From positions 105,149 through 169,148 of the forward strand of contig MU130542.1 of NCBI GenBank assembly GCA_015039465.1: DNA of 64,000 nt. Reading direction: 5' to 3'. The notes below the pieces were generated by a model, which did not search any database, had not been told where the DNA came from, and saw only the letters and a list, made by a program, of their open reading frames with translations. Position numbers and translations under genes: made by a program. Numbering within the stretch: the stretch's first letter is position 1; every line of letters starts with the position of its first letter. Origin of the DNA: Phlegmacium glaucopus. Lineage: Eukaryota; Basidiomycota; Agaricomycetes; Agaricales; Cortinariaceae. Shown here piece by piece: positions 35,437-47,092 of the stretch.

Positions 35437-36984
35437 TTGCGAAAGGTCGATGCTGGATTGTGAGCCACTGGAAGATCCCTCAGACGACGAAAGAAGAGGA
35501 GTATCGCCACCGGAACTCGAAGACAGGCACAGTACAATCTAAATAATAATTTAGCATTTCTCATTCTCGGCAAGTGTGAAAAATACTCACAAGCATTCAC
35601 CAATTCCTCGCCATCTGCACTCAAACAATTGTCCTCCAGGCTTTGTCGCTCGTTGAGCTTTGATCATCCGGTCACCATCAAATGGATAAGACGAGGTGGA
35701 GGCGATTGAGGGCTTCTCCACGATACGAGCTTTGGGGATTCGTAGGGGTTATGCTGGCCTTTGTACATCTGAATTCCCTGGAGAGCAGAGTGCTTTCGTT
35801 TCTCAACGTGGACACAGGGCGATGCTTGGATGAGGGAACCAATAGAACGACGACAAATGTGACCACCTCCCAGCATCTGTAATGTGTATTTTTGTAAATT
35901 TGAAATAGAAAAAAAAGTTGAAATACTCACACTGATCATTGTATCATCATCTTTCATTGGGCTATGAATAGTGACGATACTGGCAACAGAAACAGGTCGG
36001 AATTGATTAGGAAGAAGTAATCGATTTTGCAGAGGATAATCATCGCCGAAGACGGAGGAATGATAGTTAGTTTTCTCAAACAATGAATCTTTGATGGATG
36101 ACCTCTGCTCTTCATCGATGATGGAGTCGAAGGACGAACAGTTTCCGAAATGAGGCCTCATTACACTTTCCGGTGGTGATGCTGTGATAGAAGTCAATGG
36201 TCCGGGGTCAGCTGCGTTCGACCAAGATGCATGCCAGAAAAATTGCTCATAACGGAATCGATGGAGGTTTCCTTGCGATGACGTGTCCAAGCTGCCATAC
36301 CACTGTTTGCACCATACCTTGCATACGACAATGCAACAGAACTCGAGCTGGCACTAGAGTCGTCCCAGCGATGGGTACCAAAGCTGCAATTGTAAAGGCT
36401 GATGGAAGGAGCCTGTGATGAGACTGACATGTTGGAATCACGATGACAATGTCCACGAGTGAAAGAATGTCCGTATTGTTGGGGGTAACGGCGCTCTGAA
36501 ATAGAAACTGAAGGTGTCGCTTTCTACACATCGTCGGGGCCGATTTGCCATGAAAGCAAAAGTGTCATCAATGTCACCAATATCCACAGATATGGAAGCA
36601 TTTGTCACGTCTTCTCGTAGGCTTGGTAAACCGTGATGAAAAGGATCAAGCAAGCCAGAGTTGATGACGCGACCATACGATGAAACAGACATGATACTGA
36701 GAGCAGATTCATGCCTCCTATGGGGTACACGACGACTCGCTGCAGGGGGGTGGATAAAACGCTGGACGTTCATCAGAGAATTCAAAACCACGGCGGACTT
36801 CTTCGAAAGTCTCGAAACCTGCAAAGCTAATGCTGAAAGTAGGTCGCGACATTGAATTATAAATGCTTCTCCTCTTTTCTTGAGCTGCTTGGTGGGCGCT
36901 AGCATCGGAAGTGACACGAGAACGCGTTTCGGGGGCAGTGATTTTGGCAAAGATAGATTTGAGAATCCAGTCGTCTTCGTCCAT
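34323..36984 (-). pseudogene. Conserved Ser-rich basidiomycete protein, near full length but frameshifted
   Basis: Starting at the ATG at 36984 (MDEDDWILKSIFAK), blocks follow in family order: SFAGFETFEEVRRGFEF, HESALSIMSVSSYGRV, SISLYNCSFGTHR, PLTSITASPPESV, SIIDEEQRSSIKDSLFEK, MLGGGHICRRSIGSLIQASP, then block B with ALGWSKRSTGKSSTDQKENV and LRLNRPQPRG. The reading frame changes at a C-run near 36752, again near 36500 and near 36215, so it cannot be translated as one protein. Real introns appear to remain, for example around 35880-35930. Function of the family is unknown to me. Confidence 0.65.
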
Positions 36985-37085
36985 CGTAGTTGAATTGGAC
37001 AACGAGCGAGCATGCGAAGGAGGTGGGATAATGTCAGATCTTCCTTGGGCAACAAAGTTGAAGATCGGCTGCGTGGCAGGGTGAT

Positions 37086-37250
37086 GTAATAGTGGGATTG
37101 TAAATATATAGTAAAAGAGTGGGATTGAGACGAAAAAATGGGATGGAAAACCCCAGTAGTGTGGTCCTGAGTCCTGTTAGTGGGATTGAATAGAAAAAGT
37201 GTGATATGGAGAATTGTCGTTAGTGGGATTGTATGTTGAGAGTGGGATAT
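37086..37250 (+). repeat. Cluster of AGTGGGATTG words
   Basis: AGTGGGATTG or a one-base variant occurs at 37091, about 37118, 37179, 37222 and 37241 in a gene-free region (36985-37376). It is a degenerate repeat without a fixed period. Confidence 0.6.
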
Positions 37251-37376
37251 CCCTTGTCTGCCGAACACTGCTCAGCTGTTGGCCTAGATGCCGCGGTGTG
37301 CCGTCGGATCCAAGTCAGAACATATATGTAAATTTCGAGACAGTTTTACGAGAGGAGTTTTCAGAAATACCCTTCA

Positions 37377-40300
37377 TTAGCCCATCCCTTCAATTTGGAA
37401 GGTACAACAATGTCGTAGAGTACAATTAAAGGAATAAATTGTTTGAATTCGTAACTTGTTCAACCAAAAGTCTGTTTGTACAAGTCTGCTTAAGCTGCCT
37501 CCTTCACAGTCTGAGGTCTCCAACATGGCTGCTACTGCTTTGGCGCTCTTTGTTCTATTCCGTCGTAAACGGTTGGGTAGTATATGGGCTGTATCGACCT
37601 TGTCAACCTTTTTGCGCTTGGGAGGCTGTGTTTCATGGGTTTCTGGAAGCATTCATCAGGAAAACTACACATTCACTTAGGTCACTTAGGTCACTGAGGT
37701 CACTTTGACAAGTGACAAAGTGACGAAAGTGAACTCAAGTGACTTCTCAAGTGAATTCAAGTGAGTCTAAGCCCAGTAAGTGAAGTGTAGTTTTCCTGAT
37801 GTTGGGACATCAGCTATGCTGCCAGTGGAGGTTGGTGGAGCAGGAGAAGTCCCTGAAGCGACTGGTGATTCGGTATCCATCTCAATTTTGGGTTGAGATG
37901 GACGAGGATGAGTGGGTAGAGTGAGTGGCCAGCCATTTTCTTGAAAGTCGTCATTCCTAAGATAGGGCTCATGCATGCTCGACAAGCCTTCACACCCAGT
38001 GAAAATTGGATTGAAGTAGATCGAATTAAATTGAGTTAACTAGTACCTTTCTATTTTATTCAATCTAATTCGATGCAATTCGGAAAATGACACAGTTAGT
38101 TATATTTTATTCTATGGTGAATATTTTTATATCGAAGACAATAGTTTTGCATTGAATACCACAGAATTAAATTGAATTCCATCTAAATCAATATTTATAG
38201 AAATGGTCTCATGGGTTTATTCAATGTAATTTGATGCAAATGGATGAAATTTGATGTTATTAGAAAAAATCAAATTGAATCAACTATGTATTAAAGTAGG
38301 CTGCTATCAAATTGAAATCACTCATTCCCTGCCACCAATTTTCCAATGCTGGTAGGTGTTGCTCATGCTGCAGCTTTCACAGTGTTCTGTCAGGAGAACT
38401 ACAATCAACAATATATTTGGGTAGATGGCAACAACAGGTACTCACTGCACTAGCTTCAAGAACTTGGTATCTCTAGTCAAGCAATATGATTATTTTAGGC
38501 ACTTTATATGAGGAAATGTTAGTGAACCTTAAGTTCGGTCTCTGGAAGTGTATCAAAATAAGATGCAAAGTCTTTGCTAGTCCCTTTCGGGTTGTTTTTG
38601 ACCCAATTGATAGCGCACACGTTCCTTGTAACGACAAGTTAGTGTCAGAATAGACATAAACCGGCTAGCACAATCACATACCTTGCAATTGTTGACTTTG
38701 AGGTTCTCATTTTCCTGGATTTTTTTGTGGTTGCTTTTGCAGGGTTGGCTGAAGGTACGCTAGGTGCTGTATCCTCTACTTGATCTGAGGCAGAATCATT
38801 GACTAAAGTGTTGAAAGGCTCAATGGCAACAATAAAATGAGGGCAACAATAGAACTTTTGGGAGGTAAACACGTGAGGTACAAACTGTAAACTACCAGCT
38901 TAAGTACATATTTTGTATTACTATAATGGGCAAATAAAGGTTTTTTAACTACAATCATAAATCATACACTATTGTTGCATAATTGGAGATAGGAATGAAA
39001 CTGTTTGTATTATGAAATTAATATTCCAACATAAAGCACCATCAGCAGACCTCATCTGTGTCAGTGCCAGTGTGGTCATCATGGAAGTGGTGGCCTGAGC
39101 AGCCACAGAGGCTGTCGAGGTTGTGGGTTGAATGGGCTGCATTGGGATATTACTAATCAGTACTCTGATTAATCAGTAGAATGAACTTCCAGACTTTGAG
39201 ATATGTCGATCCTGGGATGATGGATGTTGAAGCAGCTGGCAAGTGAATGACTGCTGCGAGAGGATTTTTAAGCTAGTTGCATAGCATAATGATGTATTAG
39301 TGCTACTTTGTTTCTGTTAGTAAATAGGTTATGCTAACCTTCGGTATCAAGACAGGAGGGCATTGTTCTTCAATTCCATTGTTGTCCCTTTCAAGAGTGG
39401 GGCCTGGGTTGATGGTGAGTTCAGTGTACTGTATGGATGCGTCCAGCTGTGAGTTGCAGTAAGTTTATACAATTTATGGTTAAGTAAAAGCTGCTCACCT
39501 CAATTTCTGTGTTCATGACATTCTCTGCCTGGGACACATTACCATTCTTGTCACCATGGACTCTTGTGGCAAGGAGCCCTGTGATACCCAGTTCTACCTC
39601 CAATGTAGGAATCTCCTGCAATGACTGTGTAGTTTGAGGATTCAGAGTCTGAGAGGACAATGTTGATAGATGACTTGGATTATCAAGTTGTATGCCAGAA
39701 TTGGAATCAGATCCTACTATTGGAATTAGATTTGTTTCTTTTCAAGTGGACAAGATCCTTACCTTGAGTCTCGGCAGCCTGTACCAACATTATTGGCAGT
39801 GGCGCCAGGGCGCTTAATGCCATAGGACTCGCAAGTGGGAATGAAGATAAGTCCTGCAACATATGAGTGGATGGTTTGTCTAAGTTAGCCTGAGGATGAT
39901 GACTTGCCTGCGACAGCTCTGTAAGGTCTTCATTATGGTTTATTGAAAAGTCCTGGATCGTCACCTGTGGCACAGGTAATTCCAGAGAGCTACTGGCTGC
40001 TGGCAGAGGAGTAGTGTTAACCTAGACATCAGCTCGTAAGTGACCCTCAGGCCTCAGACTGTAATTGTCAAAGACAAAAGATGGTTAAGCACTAACCTTG
40101 ATTTCACATCCAGTTCCGCTATGCTCTGTACAATATCAATTTGTTAACCATCATAAATCAGTTGTGTTTAATGTTGAATATGCTTACTAGGTATGATTGT
40201 CTTTGGTTCAAGGGCCAACTTTGGCTTTTTCGAGGGCAGAAGTAACAAGTCAGACTCAAGTGGGGGTCGCTTAGCACTGGCGGATCAATGTTAGCTTTTG

Positions 40301-41360
40301 CTGATGCCATTGGTTCCATTAGCCCACTGTGAGTAGTGTCAGTACAAATCTTATCCAATTTCCAGTGTCCATCACAATAAGTAAGCTCAGGAAACTGTTC
40401 ATACATCCTTTGGTGAAGACCCATAAGAATTGTATGGCAAACTTTTGACCAAGTCTGTGGTGCCACCCCTGCCTGATCCATCTCTACCCAGATCTCTCTA
40501 ATGGCCTTCTGAATTTCCATAGCTTTGTGACTGTCAATTGGTTGGCTGTTGATGTCTTCAATGAAGTTCATGGCGACATTTTCACCTTTGGCAGCACAAG
40601 TCTTCCTGCGTTCCCCCAGACAATCAAAACTCACAACTACCTCTTTTTTCACAGCTAACCAATCACTTTTGGTCCAGAATGCAATTTGAGGAAAGTCTTC
40701 ACGAGATTGCATTGGTTTGAGACCAGGATGTGGGGAGAGCAGTGGTGTTTCAGCCTTGACAAATGAGAGACCGAGAGTAATAGTTGAGGTTTGGGTGATA
40801 GAAGTTGAGTGAATAGATTGCGCTAGAATTTGGTATGCATTTCTAAAAGCAAATATTGTGCCGAATGGAAATTGTAAGTGTAAAATGCAAACTTACTGTA
40901 GAGTCTCCAACTGTGTGCGAAGAACTAAATTCTCCTTTTGAAGTTCTTCATTTGAGCGGTAGATGGCAGAAAACTGAGAGCTTGAACTTGAACTTGATAA
41001 TGAAGAACCTGGTTGAGTGAGTGACATGTCACCACCCAGAACTGGATGTTGATGTTGAATGTCATATACCTGGAAGCCTTCCATAGTCTGCTTCGGATTG
41101 GGAGATGCTTCGCCTGACATTAGGAGGCAAGAATGAATGGAAATCAGAATACTGGCCCTACAAGTAAGGTAAATTGTAACTGACAACAATAATCAGAGAA
41201 TTGAACTAACATTGTTATATCCTGACCATGGTGTTTGTGGCACTAAATTTTCAAGCTGGTCCCTGTCAGGCAGAGAAGAAGTCCATTCAGGAGTAAGAGG
41301 TCTGGCATTGGCATCGTTGTTGGGTGGCATGGCCATGTTACCAGGATTCCGAATTGACAT
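37377..41360 (-). CDS. Uncharacterised multi-exon repeat gene, interrupted near its 3' end
   Basis: The ATG at 41360 opens exon 41360-41211 (MSIRNPGNMAMPP). It is followed by a Ser-rich exon with a short coiled coil (SNEELQKENLVLRTQLETLQ) and an exon with FWTKSDWLAVKKE, MEIQKAIREIWVEMDQAG, ELTYCDGHWKLDKI and possibly an NLS (KKPKL). Smaller exons down to about 38500 include NVCAINWVKNNPKGTSKDF. The WK.D.I and DW...KK blocks resemble a widespread Agaricomycete hypothetical-protein family whose role is unknown. The 3' part (Pro-rich, then KRKKV basic motif at 37377-37652) is split by the foldback element at 37654-37802. One frame change near 40270 is not explained by an intron. Its exact exon set is uncertain. 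Confidence 0.45.
37654..37802. mobile_element. Small foldback/MITE element in the 3' part of a gene
   Basis: CATCAGGAAAACTACAC at the left end and its complement at the right end frame 149 bp. The interior is made of repeated GTCACTT/AAGTGAC words, so most of it could fold on itself. No clear target duplication. Confidence 0.6.
37990..38330. other. AT-rich intronic or inserted segment
   Basis: Repeated AATTGAAT/AATT(C/T)GATG words dominate. The ends AGTGAAAATTGGATTGA and AGTGATTTCAATTTGA (reverse) are weakly similar, so it may be a decayed MITE. Confidence 0.3.
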
Positions 41361-41502
41361 AGTTGTTCTGCAAACTTGTAAATAAACAACTGACAACAAA
41401 CATATATTAATGTATTAATAGTCACTATCTAAACATAACATAGGTCTAAATACCTGTGTGAAGGCATGTGCTAGTATTCAAATATTCAAATATTCATCAT
41501 AA

Positions 41503-42410
41503 GGTGCCAAAGCAGCTACAAAGACATCCAAGGCTGCCTGGACTTCATCCAATGGTGAGAAGAAGAAGAAGAGAAAGAAGGTCAGAAGGAATTATACATC
41601 TACAAAACAATTGTGGTTGGCATATCTTATCATTCTATAACTCAATGTTGTCTTCTGTCCTCAAGCAGGTCCATCCTGATACTGGTATCTCCAACAAAAT
41701 GGTAAGATAGCCAGCCAAAAAGACTTCCAAAGCTGCAGCTCAAGCCACTGAGAATAAGAAGAGAAAAGAAGGTCAGAAAGGAGACATATTCATCATACAT
41801 CTACAAAAAAATTGCCATTGGAATATCTTAATACTCTAACTCATTGTTGTCTTCTCAGTCCTCAAGCAGGTCCATCCTGATACTGGTATCTCCACAAAGC
41901 TGTAAGATAGCCATCCAAAAAGACCTCTAAAACTGCAGCCCAAGCCAGTGGTGAGAATAAAAAGAGAAAGAAGGTCAGAAAGGAGACATATTCATCATAC
42001 ATCTACAAAACAATTGTGGTTGGAATATCTTAATACTCTAACTCATTGTTGTCTTCTCAGTCCTCAAGCAGGTCCATCCTGATACTGGTATCTCCAACAA
42101 AGCTGTAAGCCTGTGTAAGGTAGCCAGCCAAAAGACCTCTAAAGCTGCAGCCCAAGCCAGTGGTGAAAATAAGAAGAGAAAGAAGGTCAGAAAGGAGACA
42201 TATTCATCATACATCTACAAAAAAATTGTGGTTGGAATATCTTAATACTCTAACTCATTGTTATCTTCTTAGTCCTCAAGCAGGTCCATCCTGATACTGG
42301 TATCTCCAACAAAGTTGTTGAAGGTAGTCAGCTAAAAGACCTTCATTCAAGGCTGAAGCTCCAGTCAATTGTGAAGAAGAGAAAGGAGATGTATTCATTA
42401 TACATCTTAT
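41503..42410 (+). repeat. Tandem array of histone H2B N-terminal gene fragments (4.5 units)
   Basis: Each unit of about 201-212 bp encodes, in pieces, a Lys-rich H2B tail (KKRKKVRKETYSSYIYK in units 2-4), an intron-like AT-rich segment ending CTTCTCAG or CTTCTTAG, and VLKQVHPDTGISNKA. The latter two are unmistakable H2B sequence. The next unit then restarts in the tail (KTSKAAAQASGENKKRKK). Anchor GTCCATCCTGATACTGG recurs near 41669, 41870, 42072 and 42284. The donor expected after YIYK is lost (CAAAACAATT), and the histone-fold C-terminal half is never present. No unit can make a histone. Confidence 0.85.
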
Positions 42411-42432
42411 GAGGGTTCTTGTTATCATTCTT

Positions 42433-42620
42433 TTTTTTCTTGTACATCATTGTATTCTGAAAATATATTTGTATTTATATTTATTATTCATAAAGTTTCA
42501 TCCTTTTTCAGAATTCTCATCATCAGCCTGACAGCAGGATTTGGATATGGATCATGCATTCTCATATATTATTGTTCTTTATTTTTCCTTGTACATCATT
42601 GTAATCTGATAATATATTTG
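42433..42620 (+). repeat. Short direct repeat
   Basis: CTTGTACATCATTGTA followed by (T/A)TCTGA and AATATATTTG occurs twice about 153 bp apart. Confidence 0.6.
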
Positions 42621-42769
42621 CATTTGCATGCATAATGTTGGCAGCCAAGCCATTGTAAAAAATATTTATTATGTTGTACTTTGACATGGGACATGCTCAT
42701 GGCTTAGGCTATCTGTATGCTTATGTCTTATATGATGGCCATATATTTGAAGTAGTAGCAAGAATGTAC

Positions 42770-43798
42770 TGAAATATTAGAATATGAAATTTAGATACCT
42801 ACATAAAAATGTGTGCTAGAATTCATCTGGTATACTCTCCTCTACTCCACCCATGCGGGCAACTTCAAGACCTGGCTTCTCAACTAGAAAATATTGTGGT
42901 TCAGGATCATTTTCAGACAATTTATAAGGAATCATTGCAATGACAGACAGAATTTTCTTTACAGGGATGATCTCCATATTCTCAACTCTGCCATGTGTGC
43001 ATGTGGAGGAGAATATGTTGATATAAGAGCAAATGTTTCATCTGCCCTTTCTCCATTTGATATGATAGAAAGCTGAAAATAGAATGAAATTTCTGCAAAG
43101 TCAATGCTTTGATTTCTGGTTATTATCTAAAAAAATCTCAATTATTATCTGTCATACACTTTAATATAATAGATGTACATGCCTTGACATTTCTAGCCAT
43201 TCTAATCTTTGTTAAAGGCTTCAAGCTTTCTTTCCACAATGATTGGGCTATCTGCCCATTAGGCAGTTGAAGTATTACCATCTGAATACTACTGAACTAT
43301 TAGAATATGAAATTTAGATACCTACACAAAAATGTGTGCTAGAATTCATCTGGTATACTCTCCTCTACTCCACCCATGCGGGCAACTTCAAGACCTGGCT
43401 TCTCAACTAGAAAATATTGTGGTTCAGGATCATTTTCAGACAATTTATAAGGAATCATTGCAATGACAGACAGAATTTTCTTTACAGGGATGATCTCCAT
43501 ATTCTCAACTCTGCCATGTGTGCATGTGGAGGAATATGTTGATATAAGAGCAAATGTTTCATCTGCCCTTTCTCCATTTGATATGATAGAAAGCTGAAAA
43601 TAGAATGAAATTTCTGCAAAGTCAATGCTTTGATTTCTGGTTATTATCTAAAAAAATCTCAATTATTATCTGTCATACACTTTAATATAATAGATGTACA
43701 TGCCTTGACATTTCTAGCCATTCTAATCTTTGTTAAAGGCTTCAAGCTTTCTTTCCACAATGATTGGGCTACCTGCCCATTAGGCAGTTGGAGTCTTC
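42770..43798. repeat. 523-bp direct tandem duplication of a transposase 3' end
   Basis: Bases 42770-43275 and 43293-43798 are nearly identical, differing by a 2-base deletion and a few substitutions. The unit contains the last exon and preceding intron of the Plavaka-like transposase. Only the proximal copy (43293-43798) is continuous with the gene. Confidence 0.9.
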
Positions 43799-45003
43799 CC
43801 CATCTGCGTACTGCCAGATAATCATCTACTTCAGGCAAAATATTTGCTCTTCTCACAGCAGCCAACTCATTTTCATCAAGCTTATACAAATATTTGTCCC
43901 TTGCTCGGAGAAGTACATAACCTTCACCAATGTCTTGAGCTCCTCTAGGTATTTTTGGTTTCTCTTCTTCCAACTCTGGAATCATTGCTTTTAATGTATT
44001 GACTTGACATTGCTGCAGACCCCATTCTGAAAGATTGGCATAAGGATTAGAATGCTGATGAATCTCTTCACCAAGATTGCCAATAGTCCTCTCCATAACC
44101 CACTGTGAGGAAATAATAGGAGGGCCAATATGAACAGCCTCAGGTCCCAAATGGGTTAGTGCGTGAATGCTTTGGTGAACAAATGAAGTTGTTCAGGGTG
44201 GCGCTGATAATACAGTAGTTCAAACTCATAAGCAAACTCTAACAGAGCTGCATGAGCCTTCTTCAAATCTTCAGTGGAAATATGATGTTGATTCATAATC
44301 CACATTGCATAAATCAACTTGCAGAAATGTGCCCAATACCTTTCAGGTAGAATATTGAATAGCAGTGCTGGACCAAGTCCATAAAAATACATCAGAAACT
44401 CCCATGCTTTATATCCACTAGAAATCTTTCAGCAGGATTATGAGGAGGATGATCAAAGGAACCAGGAAGATATGGAGTACAAGCAGCCACATCTTTTCCA
44501 TGTTTTTCCCATACAATTCCTTGCAATACTGCCCAATCCCAGGTTGATTTATCATCTTTACCATCACAATCAAAGGTTCCCCGCCAAATATTTATAAATA
44601 GATCTGGAATGTTGAGTGATGCCAAGTGCATGATATCAGATCCAAAACATCCAGTAATATCAAAGTGGTGCTGTGGAAGCAATCCAAGGAAGATGCTTGG
44701 CTTTGAAATTCCTGTTTCTAAATGGTGTCTTTGTATTGTGTTTCAGTCCTGGATCCCATAACATATTTGAGTTTCTCTTCATAGTCTTGGACTGAAGATG
44801 AAGGAAGTTGATAAACATCAACATCAGGGTGATCACAACCTTGAACACTATAGTTGTTTGGCTTGAGTAATGCTGGATAATAGTGTGTCCCCCCTTGTTT
44901 ATGGCGACCAGGCAAAGTACAGAATAGTCTACAACCATTTTTCCCATGGTGACCAACCAAACCATTGAGATATGCCATTCCAGGTCCATCTGCTGTTGCC
45001 AGA

Positions 45004-45734
45004 TGTTACATTCTGTTATATGTTACTCCAGTCCAGCTCCATTGGAGCTGTTTCCAGTAGTCCATACTCTGTACCAGTGCTTTCCCTTGTTTCCGGAATT
45101 ACTCCTTCCTACAACCAGCTCTGAAGGTTCTCCATAAAATTCCAGCTCCTCCGGAATTACTCTGAACCCGTTTCCCTCATTTTCACCATAACAACCCTTA
45201 CATCCGGAATACTCCTTCCTACAACCAGCTCCGAAGATTTTCCATATAATTCCAGCTCCCCTGGAATTACTCCGAACCCATTTTCCTCATCATCACCATA
45301 ACAAGTATTTCTTTGTCATCACTTTCCCATTATCAGTCAGCACACCCGCATTGGATTATTCACCCAGGAATGCAGGACTTTCCGGGAGCAGAGTGCAGCA
45401 CTTTATATTTATCTTCCATATTTTGGTTGGTATTCCTTTTATTATTTAAGTACTCGAAACTTGTATGTTTTCCTTAGTTTTGAATATCGACTTAGTTTCC
45501 TCCTCTTATTTGTCCTCTAAGTCACTGAGGCTTCCATCTTGTTCCTTTCCTTTCCTTTCCTTTCCTTTCCTTTCCTTTCCTTTCCTTTCCGGTTCTGAAA
45601 TCAGGACATTATAGGAGTTGGGTGGCACAGCACATACACTGAGGCCATAGTCCTTTCCATTACTTGTTCCGGATTCCATTCCATCTGTTCCGGAATTGCT
45701 CTGACGTTCCTCCCCCTTTTTTCCATACTTAACA
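45004..45734 (-). mobile_element. Solo LTR, 731 bp, inserted in the Plavaka-like gene
   Basis: Ends TGTTAC...TTAACA, flanked by the 5-bp duplication CCAGA (44999-45003 and 45735-45739). The transposase reading frame is continuous across the insertion once the LTR and one CCAGA are left out. It is related to the solo LTR at 54455-55023. Confidence 0.85.
45541..45590 (+). repeat. (TTTCC)n microsatellite inside the solo LTR
   Basis: About ten uninterrupted TTTCC units. Confidence 0.95.
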
Positions 45735-47092
45735 CCAGACATAAAAATGGTTCAGAGGTAATTATTTTTTGTTGAATAGCATCCCACATACAAAAACCCT
45801 ATTTTTGCAATGCTGAAAGGTGGTGCCAACTAGGAAATAGAAATGTGTCAGGATATTTGGGTTTATTGGGTCCAGGAATAAACCCTCCAGGCAAAACACT
45901 TTTTTTTTTATATTGGCCATCAGGAGCATGATCAAATATAACCCAAATAAATATCCAACAGTCAGAAGATTTATTGGCATATAACTGGGCACCATCAAAT
46001 GAGAACATTAGAACAAGATCATCATGCTTAATATGGCCATCATTTGCAGCATCATTAAAGGCCTGCCCATGCATGATATCCTCCAACCAAGGCAGTTCAC
46101 CATCATACTTCTTGAGAAGTTCCTCAATTTGGTGTTGAAGATTGTGACGATAAAGCAAGGCTTCTGAGCTCTATTCATTTAATCTGAGAGATTGCAACAA
46201 AGGCCCAAGTAGGATTGTCTGGAATACTTGATGGGCTTTCTTGGTTATTGCAAGGAATATATCCAATCCAAGATGCATTCCTGGATTATCAGTAATACTG
46301 GGAATAGAGGTTGGAGGATTTCTGATTTGCTCCAAAGTTATTGAATTCAACCCTGAATGTTCATCATCCAGAGATGCTGATGCAATTGCCTTGATAAAGG
46401 CCATAGAAATTTTCAGACTGTGCAAAGTAGCAAGCTCATCAAGTTCATCAAGATTTAGATGAGAACTCTGAGGTTCTGGGACCTGCCCCCAAGATTGAGG
46501 GAACCCACCCAGATCAAGATCTGACATATCTGATGGGTCATCTACTATATCTCCAAGATCTTGATCTTGATCAAGCTCATCATCCTGGTTGTTATCTAAA
46601 TCTTGGCATCCAGGATCTGGATGGATCAGTTGGTCATATGCATCTTCTTCATCCCCTGAACTTCCAAAGCCTATAGGATCCTGACCTTGATTTAAAGCAA
46701 CCCCAGGTGATGGGTATGACATATCCTGATCCATTGTGTAAGTGTATTCCTGCAAGAGAACTGACATCAGATCAAACAGTACTAGTACTTTAAATATCAT
46801 ACCTCACCTCAGGATCCTCAGTATGATTCCCAGGTATGTCATCAATTTCCATTCCAGATTCATCATCCAAGTCCAAGTCCCCAGACCCAAGCCCAACATC
46901 TAAGTTGCCAGTATCCTCAGTTTCATTATCAGAATCAGAAGAGTCTTCCACTTCCATAGCTGAACCTGCTGCAATTCCTGTACTTGAGACTATAGCATTC
47001 CTATCAGACTTGTGCCTCTGGTAAGTACAGTGAGACACCTCTTTTCCCCCCTTGCATCTTTTGAGACATGTGCAGAAGTACTTTTTAGCCAT

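Larger units (their letters stand above)
43339..47092 (-). pseudogene. Plavaka-type Tnp2 transposase, disrupted by a stop and a solo LTR
   Basis: The ATG at 47092 begins a zinc-finger-like N-terminus (CTCLKRCKGGKEVSHCTYQR). After a 58-base intron (46750-46807) come an acidic segment and the core blocks LMFSFDGAQLYANKSSD, GGFIPGPNKPK, FPSWHHLSALQK, MAYLNGLVGHHGKNGCRLFC, FGSDIMHLASLN, WRGTFDCDGKDD, GLGPALLFNILPERYW, MERTIGNLGEE, RARDKYLYKLDE and RMARNVK. A last exon ends at 43339. The order matches Plavaka-type (CACTA-related) transposases of basidiomycetes. Lesions: TAG at 46171-46173, a stop after LSALQK near 45799, and a 731-bp solo LTR inside an exon. The last intron may use a GC donor. Confidence 0.8.

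Noticed and set aside
37676..37705. Telomere-like repeat (ACTTAGGTC units)
   Set aside because: Only about three units, not TTAGGG, and they belong to the GTCACTT foldback element.
41468..42410. Functional histone H2B gene
   Set aside because: No unit contains the histone-fold C-terminus and splice donors are lost.
42433..42720. CRISPR-like array among the short repeats at 41.5-42.7 kb
   Set aside because: Units are ~205 bp coding-derived repeats without spacers; the organism is a eukaryote.
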